From Nyssa sinensis (Eukaryota; Streptophyta; Magnoliopsida; Cornales; Nyssaceae): a stretch of DNA of 64,000 nucleotides. The stretch spans positions 30,527,239 to 30,591,238 of the forward strand of contig CM018052.1 of assembly GCA_008638375.1 (NCBI GenBank), written 5' to 3'. A program made the position numbers and the translations under genes. This document shows positions 22,691-33,823 of this stretch, piece after piece. The notes under the pieces are model-generated. The model was not told the DNA's origin, made no database searches, and saw only the letters and a list, made by a program, of their open reading frames with translations. The first letter of the stretch is position 1. Every line of letters begins with the position of its first letter.

Positions 22691-24451
22691 TAAATCTATA
22701 TTTTATTGATAAAAATTGTATAATATAAGTCTTGTACGTTATATTTATAGAGTTAAAATGATACTATTTTAATTATAAAATTAAGAATAATGCTTGGTTT
22801 CAAACTATGTAGAAAGAATCTCCTCTTGCTCATGTATGTTTCACATATACTTATATGTATATCATATGATTATTTAATTTTAATAAAAAATAAATAAAAA
22901 TTATATAAATTAAATGGCACACGTGCATTACATATATGAAAAATTATAGTTAATACACTAACTTAAATAATAATAAAAAAATTTAGCTTTTCAAATTTGA
23001 AGCTAAGTATTATCTTAAAACTAATAAAACTAAATAAATAATATTATCTAAAAAAACAATATCTATACTAAAGAACCCTATGTATATATATATTTTTTAA
23101 AAATTATGATATTGTCTTACATTAACAATAAATAAAAACTCAATGTATGTAAACCTTAGCATATACACGTTGTCCCATGTAAGAATGATGCAACATTAAT
23201 TGAATAAAAAGAGATTCAAAATAAATATTGTACTAATGTCGATATTACCACATGCATGTGTTTCATACTTTAAAGAATAATCCAAACTCATGTAACAAAA
23301 ATTATGATCATTTGTTTTTTTTCGAATGTTAGCATTATTGGTAAGTAATTGTTATGAACGATTTAATTAATGTATGTTTCATAAATAAATATATAATTAC
23401 ACATAATACTAACACATAAAATATATGTACTAATTAAATTATAAATTTTTAGACTCGCTGTTAACACTATTACCCCTCTTTTCATCAATGTTAACGAAAA
23501 TCAGAAACAAACACACAAAGTCTATAAATTGTGGGGTCATGCATGTAGACGTGACATATTTCGGCTGGCCGAGTTATGAACAGAAGTCGCGTCAATTGTA
23601 GGCGGAGAGGGTGGCCCCGAACGCGGATTATAGCGCCATGATTTAAGCAAAAGTTGGTCACTTTTGGCAGCCAACCAAATTGATTTGGATTTGACAAGCG
23701 TCTCAAATCACAAATGTGACGTCTTAAATCAAAAATCGGTTCACATACAATTAATTAAAACTTAGAAGTACGGCATTGACTGGTTAGGGATAAGGAGTGA
23801 TGAGCTTTTTCTATTTTATTCAAACATTTCACATTTCACATTTCACAGATATTCCTATCAAAAATTTAAGTGGGCTTGATATAGAAAATAAAGTCTAACT
23901 TGTCTTCTTGATTTAAAAGTTCTAACATTTTATTTCTTAAATTTTACGTCTCTAGGTGATATATAAGTTAAAGCTTAAATTAAGGTATCATAAATTCAAT
24001 TCTCATTTTTTTATCAGATAGATATGTTAAAAAAAAAATTCTTTTATAATTTTGAATTAAACTTTGTCTTATAATTTTGAATTTAAAAGCCCAAAAGGTG
24101 ATTACTGAATTTTTCAAGTTTCATAATTGAGATACTTCTATAAGTATATAAAATAATAATTATACAATACTCCTTTTGTTAGTAAAAAAAAAAAAAAAGC
24201 ATTATATTTTTAATGGTAATTAGATTTTGTAACTAACATGACATTACAATATAAAGTCGCATCACAGCTACATCATTTTGGATTTAAAAAAAAATTAAAA
24301 TTGTAACATTGCTCTAAGTTAGATTTTAAATTTGATAAAAAGTACGAGATTTTGAATCCAACCTATTATTCATTTTTGGTGTTTTGCAATATTTTTTATG
24401 TAAGATTTTACCTTCACATATGACCTCAATTGTTTTTGATGCGATGATTAT
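22691..24451. other. Unassigned AT-rich region
   Basis: This region lies between the broken end of the long LTR and the Gypsy element. It is AT-rich with A/T runs and a short higher-GC patch at about 23560-23720. I see no reliable coding domain; the 71-codon minus frame at 23491-23706 has no recognisable feature. Confidence 0.6.
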
Positions 24452-25053
24452 TGATGCTGCACTTTTTGGCTCGCAATAAATCTGAGCTCCAAAACCTCTA
24501 GAACATTCAAAAGAGGGGATCATAGTACCATCGGATTGGCTCCGGCGGTAGCCACTCCGATGCTTAAGTAAGTAAACTGAATTGAAAGACTGTATTGAAA
24601 GCCAAAAAATGAGCATGAAAATAAAGCGTACCTTTAGGGTTTAATTTATAAGCCGTGGCTTTCCTAAGTTGATTAGAATTTGGAGCCATGAAAGTAGGAA
24701 TTTGATCACTGGAGATAGTAGTTTCCTTGTTGGATATTGCACCATAGATAGAGATAAACATGTATAGCAGTTTCTTTGTCGAAGACTGTTTCCTTATTCC
24801 CTGTTCGGCAGCCTTTAAGGCGATGACGAGCTCTAGAGTGTTGGTCTGGAGTCTTGTAATTAACTCCGTGATCCTTATCCGGACATGTATATGCTTTGGA
24901 GGCATATGCTCGGCCACTTCCGATCTTTCAGCCTGTCCTGAATGTCCGAGCGCTCAGCCACGGGTTGAGCATAAGCTGAGTTAGCCGAGTGTGAGCCGAA
25001 CTATAGACATACGTGTCGAGTGCTGATTGATCTTGCTCTTTTGTGGTATATCA
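24452..25053 (-). repeat. 3' LTR of the Tat-like element
   Basis: It starts TGATGCTGCAC and ends GGTATATCA, with the same length as its partner at 35500. In element orientation the polypurine tract GGTGGGGAGTAAC (reverse of 25054-25066) abuts this LTR. Confidence 0.93.
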
Positions 25054-25299
25054 GTTACTCCCCACCAAGTCCTAGTTCGATGTTAACAAGCAACTAGGGC
25101 TAGGCCTTTTCGGAGAGTCATGTATCCTGTCTGTTCGCTTTTCAAGACGACTATTGGTGCGTCATTTATTGTGCACCCGGAGATTGGGTTTTTTTTAAGG
25201 CCATCATTATACTGAATCGATGGTTGGGTTTCTCAAAGCCATCATTGTACCGAATCGTCATGGCGTTTGGGCCTGGTGGGTCCCTTCTAATGCTGCGCT

Positions 25300-25307
25300 T
25301 ATAAATA
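25300..25307 (+). promoter_or_regulatory. TATA box of the antisense gene
   Basis: TATAAATA lies about 240 bp before the open frame at 25538, on the strand opposite to gag-pol. The spacing allows a 5' leader of about 200 bp. Confidence 0.55.
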
Positions 25308-25537
25308 CAGGGAGAGATTTGAAATAACCTTTTCCTCGTCATTTTCACTATGCCAGAAGATTTTGTCCTCCTTTGTTGGTTTGTGCGACCTTGAAGAATA
25401 CTAGTTGTTTGTGGCTCTGGTCTAAAACAGGTTCGACCGATCTTTCTCTTCTTTGCTTCTTCCTCTTTAATTTTGAGAGTAATGTCTACTCCGTTTGAAT
25501 CTTCTATCACTAGTGAGGGGTAGGAAATCCCTAAGAG

Positions 25538-27447
25538 ATGGCTATGCCGTCTCATGTAAAGAATGCAGGTGGTCTTACCGCCGAAGATGTTGGGGGGAGG
25601 TCTGTGGAGCCTCCTCACAGTCTTGAGACTAGGATAGTGGATGCCTTCATAGAGCCCCGAGACAGGGCTGGGGAGACCTCTGGCAAGTCTTCCTATAGGG
25701 AGGAGGGCGAAAGTGCTGTTACCCAAAGCTTGTTGGACGAGTGGAGGGTGAAGTACAATTTTCTCCCAAATGTTACCTGCAGAGTACCAGGCCCAATGGA
25801 TCGTCCCCATAATGTTGAAGCCGGGGAGATATGTGTTTATCATGTCTGGTTTGAAATGGGTTTGAGGTTTCCGCTGCCTGATTTGGTTAGGCAGTTCTTC
25901 TGTTGGTACAAGCTCTGTCCTGCCGACCTTAATCTCAATAGTTGGCGGCAACTTTTAGGGTTTGTAGTGTTAGGGCACAAAAATAATGTAGATGTATCCG
26001 TAGATCTGATCCGTAGCAATATGGATCTGAAGTATAAGAAGGCAGAAGGCCTTTTTTACATGTCTTTTGAGAAGGGGTTCCGATCTCTATCCTCTGTACC
26101 CATTTCTAATAAGACGTGGAAGAAATGGTACATCTTTGTTGGAGGAGGATGGGAGCGTGAAGACTTCCAAGATCATGTCTCGATATTCCCTCGTACCATA
26201 GGTCATAAGGGTGAGGTTTATTTCCTTAGCCTTGTTTTAGCTTTGTTATGCCTTCCGAGCTAATAATCTGATATGCAATTTCTTACTTATGTGCAGTCAG
26301 GAGTGCTTGGAGGAAGTCCGAGTTTACTAACGAGCTCCAAGATTAGTACCGCGCGCTTCTTTCGACTTTCAACTGGGCTCACATCGTCATTGTCACTCCA
26401 GAGAATTTGATGGCCGTTCATACTGATGAGCTCAAGAAAAGGCTGACATTAAGGTGGGCAGAGACGAAGGCCCAAGTGGCAGAAGAGGCTTCCTCCCAAG
26501 TTGAGCTTGAGCCTCTTTTTCAAGTAAAAAGGAGGAGGTTGATTTCTGGCTCTCTCGAGCCACCTCCTGCCGAGGCTAAGAAGGAGGCCGAACCTGCTGT
26601 TCCGGTCTCGGCCATTCCTCTTGCCCCTTCTATTCCGAGCAAGCGGGCTGGGAAAGGGAAGGCGTCTGCCTCACCGTTCGAGCCGTCTAATGAGCCGGAC
26701 TACCAGATTGCCAAAAAGGCCTTTGACCAAATATGGTCTAAGGGCTCTCATCGGTACAGGGGGGATAACCCTATGAAACTGATGAACGAAATGATGACTC
26801 TCCAAATGAAGGTAACCTCTGAAGTCTCTTCTTGTCTTTTCTTGCTTGCTTACTCGTTCGGCCTAACTTGTCTGCCTTGTGTTGTGCAGAGCATGCATAG
26901 TTTAGCTGCTCTGATGGTGACTCCTTTGAGCTTTGAGGAGGCTGATAAGTTGAAGGCCGAGCTGGATGAAGTGAGGCTGGAGCTTGGAATGGCTCAGTCC
27001 AATGTTCAGGCTGCCGAGGAGAATCTGAAGGAGGTTGGCACTAACCTTGCCGTGGCGGAGTCTGAAAGGGACATCTACGCTCGGTAGGTTAGAGGGCTTC
27101 AAAGGGAGTTGGTCGAACTTCGAAGCACCTTTGATTAGAAGCTTCAGGAGGTAGTTGATCATGCCAGGATTGAGATTGAGACTGAGACGAAAATGAGAGA
27201 GGAAGTTGATAAGATGGGGGACGAACAGATCCGGTTCGGTTTTGAGAGCTTCCGATCTAAATTTCTGGCTAAGTTTCCAGATTTTGACATGTCGTCAATT
27301 GTTGCTCCTAGAGCCGCTTCATCTGGTGCCGACCCTAGTAAAGAGGCCGTGACTACCAACCTTCCTTCGGCAGAGGACCCTGGCCCTTCCGATAAGACTC
27401 GAGGCTTTATCAGCTTTACTCTTTTGTTTAGCCAGCTTTTTATGTAA
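25538..27447 (+). pseudogene. Antisense accessory gene of the Tat-like element (putative gypsy-type transposon protein)
   Basis: Exon 1 (from ATG 25538 to about 26210) contains WRVKYNFLPNVTCRVPG, MGLRFPLPDLVRQFF and YIFVGGGWER, blocks I associate with the Pfam family 'putative gypsy type transposon' (PF04195). Likely introns are about 26211-26296 (GTGAGG...GTGCAG) and 26811-26889 (GTAACC...GTGCAG). The third part, from 26890, is a charged coiled coil (ADKLKAELDEVRLELGMAQ) resuming to 27447. TAG codons at 27085 and 27135, plus a TAG near 26344, interrupt it. The function of this family is unknown. The gene runs opposite to gag-pol, with its own TATA box upstream. Confidence 0.75.
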
Positions 27448-28101
27448 TAAATTTCCTTTGATTAATAAAATTGAATTTTCTTTAGATTTTTCTTGTGTTC
27501 TTGCTTTTTGTGAAATTTGTTGTGAGTGTAGCTGCTCTGAGTCCATTGCACGTCAGATCAACTTTCCAACAGTTCGTAGTTGCCTCCCGAGCTTCAGCAC
27601 TTGTAATAGAACATTGAATGTAGATTAATTTCGACTGTCTCATCATAATAAGATAAAAAAGCAAACATAATCAGATGAATAGGAATCTGATATTGATCTT
27701 GTATCACATAGAGTGGAAGCAAACTCTGCAGAACTCTGAAGTAGATTGTTCTGAACCAAAGACTTGTGAAAATAACTAGGCAGCTTGTGCCCATCATTCT
27801 GATGATCGAAACTCCTATTTTCTGAGCCCTTAGGATCATGATATATCAGAGCTGTTGGCCTTTGTCATATGTGTGGCCTGTCAAGGAATAGATAAGACTG
27901 GGAGGTCTGTATATCGGATAGGAGGCTTGTATATTAGACTTTGCCTATTTTATCATTAGAGAAGCTTCAGTACCGAACTGCGGTTGTTAGTACAGAAAAA
28001 CCCTGCACCCTATCTTTTGGTATTCCAAAAGGCAGGTTTAATGCATCGTTTATTTATACAGTTGTAGTTTGGGTTTTCGAGGCTAACCTTTCTTTTAACC
28101 G

Positions 28102-28536
28102 TTGCGTCGGTCCAGTTCGATGGCTTTTGGACTTCAAGGGTCTATATATATGAGAAAGGGGGCATATGGTTACGCCCAATCTTTTTGCCTCATTGTTCTC
28201 AAACTGTTCCCCTGTTGGAGAGAATTTAGATGTCGCCAAAAACTTTCCGTTTGCCAGGAGATGATTGACGATTTTCAGTTCGAATTGGGAATGATTAAAC
28301 TGTGGCCGAGAGTTAACCTTCCCCTTGATTCAATCTCCAAGGAAGGATTAGAGGAGGCGAAGATCCTCTTGTCCATCTTGGCATCCGGTCGAGATTTCTC
28401 CGATTGGAGGTGGACCCTCCTTGACTCAACCAAGGCTTGGAGTATTGGTGATGAAGATGAAGGTGGGATGCCTCCTTCCCTTTGTGTCTTGGCAGAGACC
28501 CTTACTCAAACTGGCTGGGTGTCGTGCCGAATTTGA
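28102..28536 (+). CDS. Hypothetical plus-strand frame in the Tat-like element
   Basis: A 144-codon frame on the antisense strand follows a TATATATA at 28143-28150. The middle part (QFELGMIKLWPRVNLPL and GRDFSDWRWTLLD) looks protein-like rather than random. I do not recognise the family. The frame contains no clean start after the TATA box: the first ATG downstream (28230) runs into TGA after 12 codons. It may be a decayed second antisense gene or noise. Confidence 0.3.
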   Translation: MRRSSSMAFGLQGSIYMRKGAYGYAQSFCLIVLKLFPCWREFRCRQKLSVCQEMIDDFQFELGMIKLWPRVNLPLDSISKEGLEEAKILLSILASGRDFSDWRWTLLDSTKAWSIGDEDEGGMPPSLCVLAETLTQTGWVSCRI

Positions 28537-29209
28537 GGGAAACGAAGGTAGAGAATGGAGGTCTCTTGAGACCCAGAGCCCTCATCATCCGTTGGTGTCG
28601 AGATCAGTGACAATGATGATGAAATGGCCTGGGTGTTTCTTGATGCAGATTGGGGTTCAGGGTTCCTTCCTTTCAAATAGTAGCCGGCGACGGCGGTAAT
28701 GGAGGTTTGGAACTCGGGCCCCTTTCCCATCCGAGGAAGAAAGCCATGATGTCGCAAAACGTAATGATGTCTTTATTGTAGTTTCTGTAAAACGTAGTGT
28801 TACTTCGTTGTAACTTTTCTGTACTTGTTTTATTTTCAGTCTCCTTGTACTGATGTAAATCTTCTGAATCATCAATAAAATTAAGTTCTTTCTTCTCAAA
28901 TCGAATGTTCTTTGTGTTTGAATGTGCTCTTTTGGAGTTAAAACACCTTCTCGTGCACTTCTAATGAATAACTCTTCTGTATGTTCTAAGAGTAGATCAA
29001 AGAACTTGTGTAAAACTTGAAGTCTTGAACCAATGTACTTTAAGCCTACTCGGTACTGTAATATTCGTTGCTTGTTGGTACATAAGCCAAATAATCTAAG
29101 TATCAGCTTTAAGGTATTCCAATCTAGAAAACTTGTGTAGATAGTAGTTGGACTTTGGTTGAAGATGCTTAGAACTTCTGTCTTTAAATGGACCGGATCA
29201 AAGAATCTA

Positions 29210-29690
29210 TATATTGAAGATGGACCAGGCTCGGAAGGCCTGTGCATTATAAATGGATCAGGCTCGGAAGGCCTGTGCATTAGAGATGGACCAGGCTCGG
29301 AAGGCCTGTGCATTATAAGATGGACCAAGTACTAAGGCTTGTGCATTAAAAGATGGACCAAGCACTAAGGCTTGTGCATTGTAGATGGACCAGGCTCTGG
29401 AGGCCTGTGCATTAGAAAATCGACCAAGCACTAAGGCTCGTGCAATATAGACGGACCAGGCTCTGGAGGCCTGTGCATTAAAGGATGGACCAAGCATTAA
29501 GGCTTGTGCATTATAGATGGACCAGGCTCTGGAGGCCTGTGCATTAAAAGATGGACCAAGCACTAAGGCTCGTGCATTATAGATGGACCAGGCTCTGGAG
29601 GCCTGTGCATTAAAAGATGGACCAAGCACTAAGGCTCGTGCATTATAGATGGACCAGGTTCTGGAGGCCTGTGCACTAAAAGATGAACAT
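29210..29690 (+). repeat. Minisatellite, alternating 32-34-bp units, in the Tat-like element
   Basis: About 14 units alternate two versions, GATGGACCAGGCTCTGGAGG and GATGGACCAAGCACTAAGG, each followed by CTTGTGCATTA or CCTGTGCATTA. Each unit has a small internal inverted repeat around AGGC/GCCT. Long frames on the minus strand through the array are repeat artefacts. It lies between the antisense gene and the integrase 3' end. Confidence 0.9.
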
Positions 29691-29722
29691 TTTATGGAGG
29701 TATTAAAAAGAAAGAAACATCT

Positions 29723-30863
29723 TTATTGATAATACTTTCGTAAATGCTCTATATTCCAAGGCCTAGGAATAGGCTTCCCAATCATGTCCTCTAGCCAGTA
29801 GGTGGTAGGCTTAACAACCTTTGTCACTCTGTAAGGGCCTTCCCAGTTGGGTGACAATTTTCCCATAGTGGGATCCTTGGTGTTCGGAAAAGCTCTCCTT
29901 AAGACAAAGTCTCCAACTTGAAAGCTGACTGTCTTGAGCCCCACCTTGGATTTGTTGACCATTCTCTGCTGATAGGCTTCCATCCTGACGCTGGCTTGAT
30001 CTCTTTTTTCTTTAAGTAAATCTAAATTTTCTGTTAGCTGCTGATCATTGGATTCTCGTTCGAGGGCTTCAGTTCTTAAGGTTGGCATTCTGATCTCAAC
30101 CGGGATTACCGCTTCTGTACCATAGGCCAGTGAGAAGGGAGTTTCAGAAGTGGGAGTTCTTCTGGCTGTTCTGTAGGCCCAAAGAACCCCAGGGAGTTCC
30201 TCCGCCCACTTTCCTTTGGCCTGCTCCAACCTTTTCTTTAATCCATCAAGGATCGTTTGGTTAATGACCTCTGCTTGCCCATTTTCTTGTGGATGGCCTA
30301 GAGAGAAAGTGTTGCCTAATGTTGAGATTTTCACAGAATTTCTTGAAGCCTTTACCAGTGAACTGCGTCCCATTGTCAGAGATGATCACATGTGGTATAT
30401 CAAACCTGCATACAATGTTTTTCCAGGTGAAGTTTTCAACTTCATTCTCTGTGATGTGTGTTAGAGGTTCAGCTTCGGCCCATTTGGAAAAGTAGTCAAT
30501 GGCTACCAAAAGATACTTTCTGTTTTGTGGGGCCTTGGGTAATGGACCCACGATGTCCATCCCCTACTGAGCAAAGGGCCAAGGGCTAGTAATCTGGATA
30601 AGCTCGTGATGAGACTGGTGCTGATATGGGGCAAACCTTTGGCATTTGTTGCATTTTTGGACGTACTCCCTAGCCTGCCTTAGCATGCTAGGCCAATAAT
30701 AGCCCTGAGTTAGGGCTCGGTGAGCTATCGTTCTGCCCCCATTATGATTCTCGCAAATACCCTCGTGTATTTCAGCCAAGACATATTGTGATTCTTCTGG
30801 AGCTAAGCATTTTAACAGAGGTTGAGAATAAGACCTTCTGTAAAGCTTGTTGTTCAGGATCAA
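29723..30863 (-). pseudogene. Gypsy integrase segment
   Basis: The N-terminal zinc-binding part (GICENHNGGRTIAHRAL, CNKCQRFAPYQ) is followed by a TAG where PWPFAQWG is expected. The core holds D in GMDIVGPLP, D in ISDNGTQF and E in GQAEVINQ, the D,D,E triad, but a frameshift at about 30300-30310 splits the core from the C-terminal part. That part continues with WAYRTARRTPTSETPF and ends GPYRVTKVV ... HLRKYYQ. A further frame change separates it from RNase H. Confidence 0.92.
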
Positions 30864-31444
30864 GTACCGAGCCGCTCTAATTCGGATTCTCCTTGCTTTG
30901 TTTTGTCTTCTAAGAGGAGCCCGGATTCTAGGTACTGGAGGATTGGGGTCATCCAGTTCTGGGGTTGTTCAGTAATTTGGGCAAATTGGGCTTCCTCTAT
31001 GCTAGGTCCTAGCTGGTAGGAGATTTTTACTGTAGAGTTCCCTTCTGACTTTAGGTGGGACGCCATGTTTGCTAAAGCATCTGCTCTGCAATTCTGGCTT
31101 TTATCTATTTTCTGGATAGCCAACGTCTGGAAGGAGTGCTTCAAGTAGTTCATCAGTTCAGAGTACTGAAGCATCCTGTCATCTTTAATAGAAAATTCTC
31201 CCACGACTTGGCTTACCACCAGTTGGGAGTCTGGGAAGACTTTAAGGTTTTGAACCTCGCATTCTAGAGCCAACTTCATGCCTAGGATCAGGGCTTCGTA
31301 TTCTGCTTCATTGTTGGAGGCTCTGAATCCCAAGCTGACTGCTTTTTTTGACGAGAGCCCATCAAGGGACTGTATTACTAGGCCTACTCCTGAGCCCTGA
31401 TCGGTTGACGACTCATCGATATATAGCAGCCAGGTTCTTGAAGT
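30860..31444 (-). pseudogene. Gypsy RNase H segment
   Basis: After a TAA at 31442 the frame reads LLYIDESSTDQGSG, then NNEAEYEALILGMKLAL, VFPDSQLVVSQ and NCRADALANMAS. This gives the D, E, D, D acidic set of Tat-type RNase H. It remains in the same frame as the reverse transcriptase and ends at a stop at 30860, where the integrase continues in another frame. Confidence 0.88.
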
Positions 31445-32917
31445 TTAGATGAGCTGTGCCTTGTTTTGAAGTGCCGGGGTGAACTCGGCAACGAAATCAG
31501 CCAAAACCTGCCCTTTGATGGAGTTTCGTGGCACATATGATATGTCAAATTCCCCTAGATCCACAAACCACTTCACTAATCTTCCCGACACCTCAGGCTT
31601 CCTCAATATTGACCTCAGAGGATAGGCGGTTGGGATTTTAATTAGATAAGCTTGGAAATAAGGTCGGAGCTTCCGAGATGATATTACCAATGTAAAGGCT
31701 AGTTTTTCAACCTCTGGGTATCTCTTTTCTGTGTCGAGTAGTGCCCTACTGACGTAGAATATGGGCCTCTGTGCTCCCCTGTCCTGTCTGACTAACGTGG
31801 AGCTGACCGCGTTTTCAAAGACTGCAAGGTACAGGAGTAACTTTTTCCCATGTACTGGTTTTGACAGAAGCTCTAGAGAGGCAAGATACTCCTTTAGCTC
31901 TTGAAAAGCTTTCTCACATTCTTCCGTCCATTGTAAAGCTTTGTTTCCCTTTAAAGCTTTGAAGAAGGGTAGGCAGCGATCAGTGGATTTGGAGATAAAT
32001 CTGTTTAGTGTTGCAATTCTGTCATTCAGTGCTTGAATGTCCTTTCTGGTTTTCGGTGACTTCAGTCCAATCAGAGCTTGGATCTGAATGGGGTCTGCTT
32101 CGATACCCCTCTGAGAGACAATGTATCCTAAGAATTTTTCCTTCGTCGCTCCGAAGGTACATTTCGAGGGATTGAGTTTCATCTTGTGCTATCTTAGGAT
32201 ATCGAAGGTCTGGGCTAAGTGCTGGAGGTGACTACCTTTCTGCAGACTTTTGACCAGCATATCATCAATGTATACCTCCATGGTATTGTCGAGCAGCGGG
32301 CTCAACATCTTGTTAACCAACCGCTAGTATGTGGCTCTAACATTCTTCAAACCGAAAGGCATTACTCTGTAACAGTAGAGACCTTATTCGGTTATGAAGG
32401 CTATCTTCTCCTAGTCTGGAGGGTACATCTGAATTTGGTTATACCTAGAATAGGCATCCATAAAACTCATGAGTTCGTGCCCTACAGTAGTGTTAACCAG
32501 TTGGTCTATCCTTGGCAATGGAAAGCTGTCTTTGGGGCACGTCTTATTGAGGTCTGTATAATCAACGCAGACCCTCCACTTGCCATTCTTCTTCTTGACC
32601 AGGACGGTGTTGGCTAGCCACTCGGGGTAGAACATTTCACGTATCATTTTAGCTTCAAGCAGCCTCTGAACTTCTTCGTTTATGATCTGATGCCGCTCTG
32701 GGGCTAGCGGCCTTCTCTTTTGTCTCACTAGTGGGTGATCTGGATCCACTATTAGTTTGTGAGTTATCAGGTTTGGATCTATACCCTCCATATCTTTGGT
32801 CTCCCACGCAAACATAGAAAGGTTGTCTTTTAGAAACTTGATTATTTTCTCTTGCTCAGCGTGTGTCAGGTCTGGACCGATGTACAAATAACGCCCCTTT
32901 GATTCTGAACTGGCCAA
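31445..32917 (-). pseudogene. Gypsy reverse transcriptase segment
   Basis: One frame covers AEWLANTVLVKKKNGKWR-like fingers, DYTDLNKTCPKDSFPLPR, FMDAYSRYNQI, the catalytic YIDDMLV (32252-32272) and the thumb with MKLNPSKCTFGATKEKFLGY. It then gives the connection ending KGQVLADFVAEF, typical of Tat. TAG codons at 32411, 32324 and 32189 break it; each sits where glutamine is expected. The reverse transcriptase would otherwise be complete. Confidence 0.92.
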
Positions 32918-33061
32918 TACTTTGATAGGCTCGCCAATGGGTTTGGCCCTGCTGTCTCGTCCCCTTGGGCTTAGGGGTGCTTCAATTCTAGAAGGGCAAT
33001 TTTCCTCCTCGGGAGTGTAGGAGAGAACTGGATCTGCACAGTCCCGGGTCTACTGTAATTG

Positions 33062-33655
33062 TTATTTGGTAGTTTTTTCCTTGAGTGCAATGGCATGGCA
33101 CTCTCGAGAAGTTGGCTGGCACCTTCTGACAGAATAAACATTCTGGTTGTGAACATACTTCAGACATTGATGGAGGACCGAGGTGACCGCCCCTATCTGG
33201 TGCAACCATGGTCTCCCAATTATGACATTGTAGGGAGATTTTATATTCAACACCATGTACTCTGAGATGGTGGTTTTTTGCTCTTCACCTTCCCCTACAG
33301 TAGTGGGCAAGTCGATCCTTCCCAATAGGGTACTGAGATTGCTATCAAACGCTCCCATTACGGCAGTGGTAGGCTTGATGCTGTCGTGGTCCATCCCCAT
33401 CTGTTTGAGTGGCTCATGGAATAATATATTGACGGAGCTGCCAGTGTCAACCAGGATTCTTCTGATCTCGAAGTTGGCAATTTTGAGAGTGATGACAAGG
33501 GCATCACTGTGAGGGCAGTGCACCCCTACTAGGTCCTGTTCAGTGAATTGGATCTCCGGTGCTGGTTTGAGCCTCTTTTCAATGTTGGAGATCTGCAATA
33601 TGTCTGGGGCAGCCCGGGCCTCCCGAGCATACCTCTTCCTTGCCCTGTTGGACAT
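33062..33655 (-). pseudogene. Gypsy aspartic protease segment
   Basis: RILVDTGSSVNILF holds the DTG catalytic motif, and NVIIGRPWLHQIGAV is the conserved downstream block of Ty3/Gypsy proteases. It is in the same frame as gag and reverse transcriptase and is closed by TAA at 33059-33061 where related elements read on. Confidence 0.9.
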
Positions 33656-33823
33656 TCCCGTAGTAGGGGAGTCTACATGGAAGACATAGATGACATGGTT
33701 GTTATGCCATTGAGGCTCGTTTCGAACTTCCCTCTGCTCTTGTCTTTGCTCAGGCCTTTGCTCTATCCGCTGCTGAGGCTTGTCTTCGTGGGGATTTTGC
33801 CTCCCGTCCTGCTTAAGGAACTC

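Noticed and set aside
22365..22693. Repetitive open frames of about 100 codons on both strands
   Set aside because: They follow from a tandem repeat whose unit length is a multiple of three; no domain and no conservation with the array at 49800.
25166..25951. 261-codon minus-strand frame in the Tat-like element
   Set aside because: It mirrors the plus-strand exon with the recognised domain and shows no known motif.
29210..29690. Regular short repeats that might suggest a CRISPR array or a repeat protein
   Set aside because: There are no unique spacers, units are contiguous, and the array lies inside a plant retrotransposon; minus-strand frames through it are repeat artefacts.
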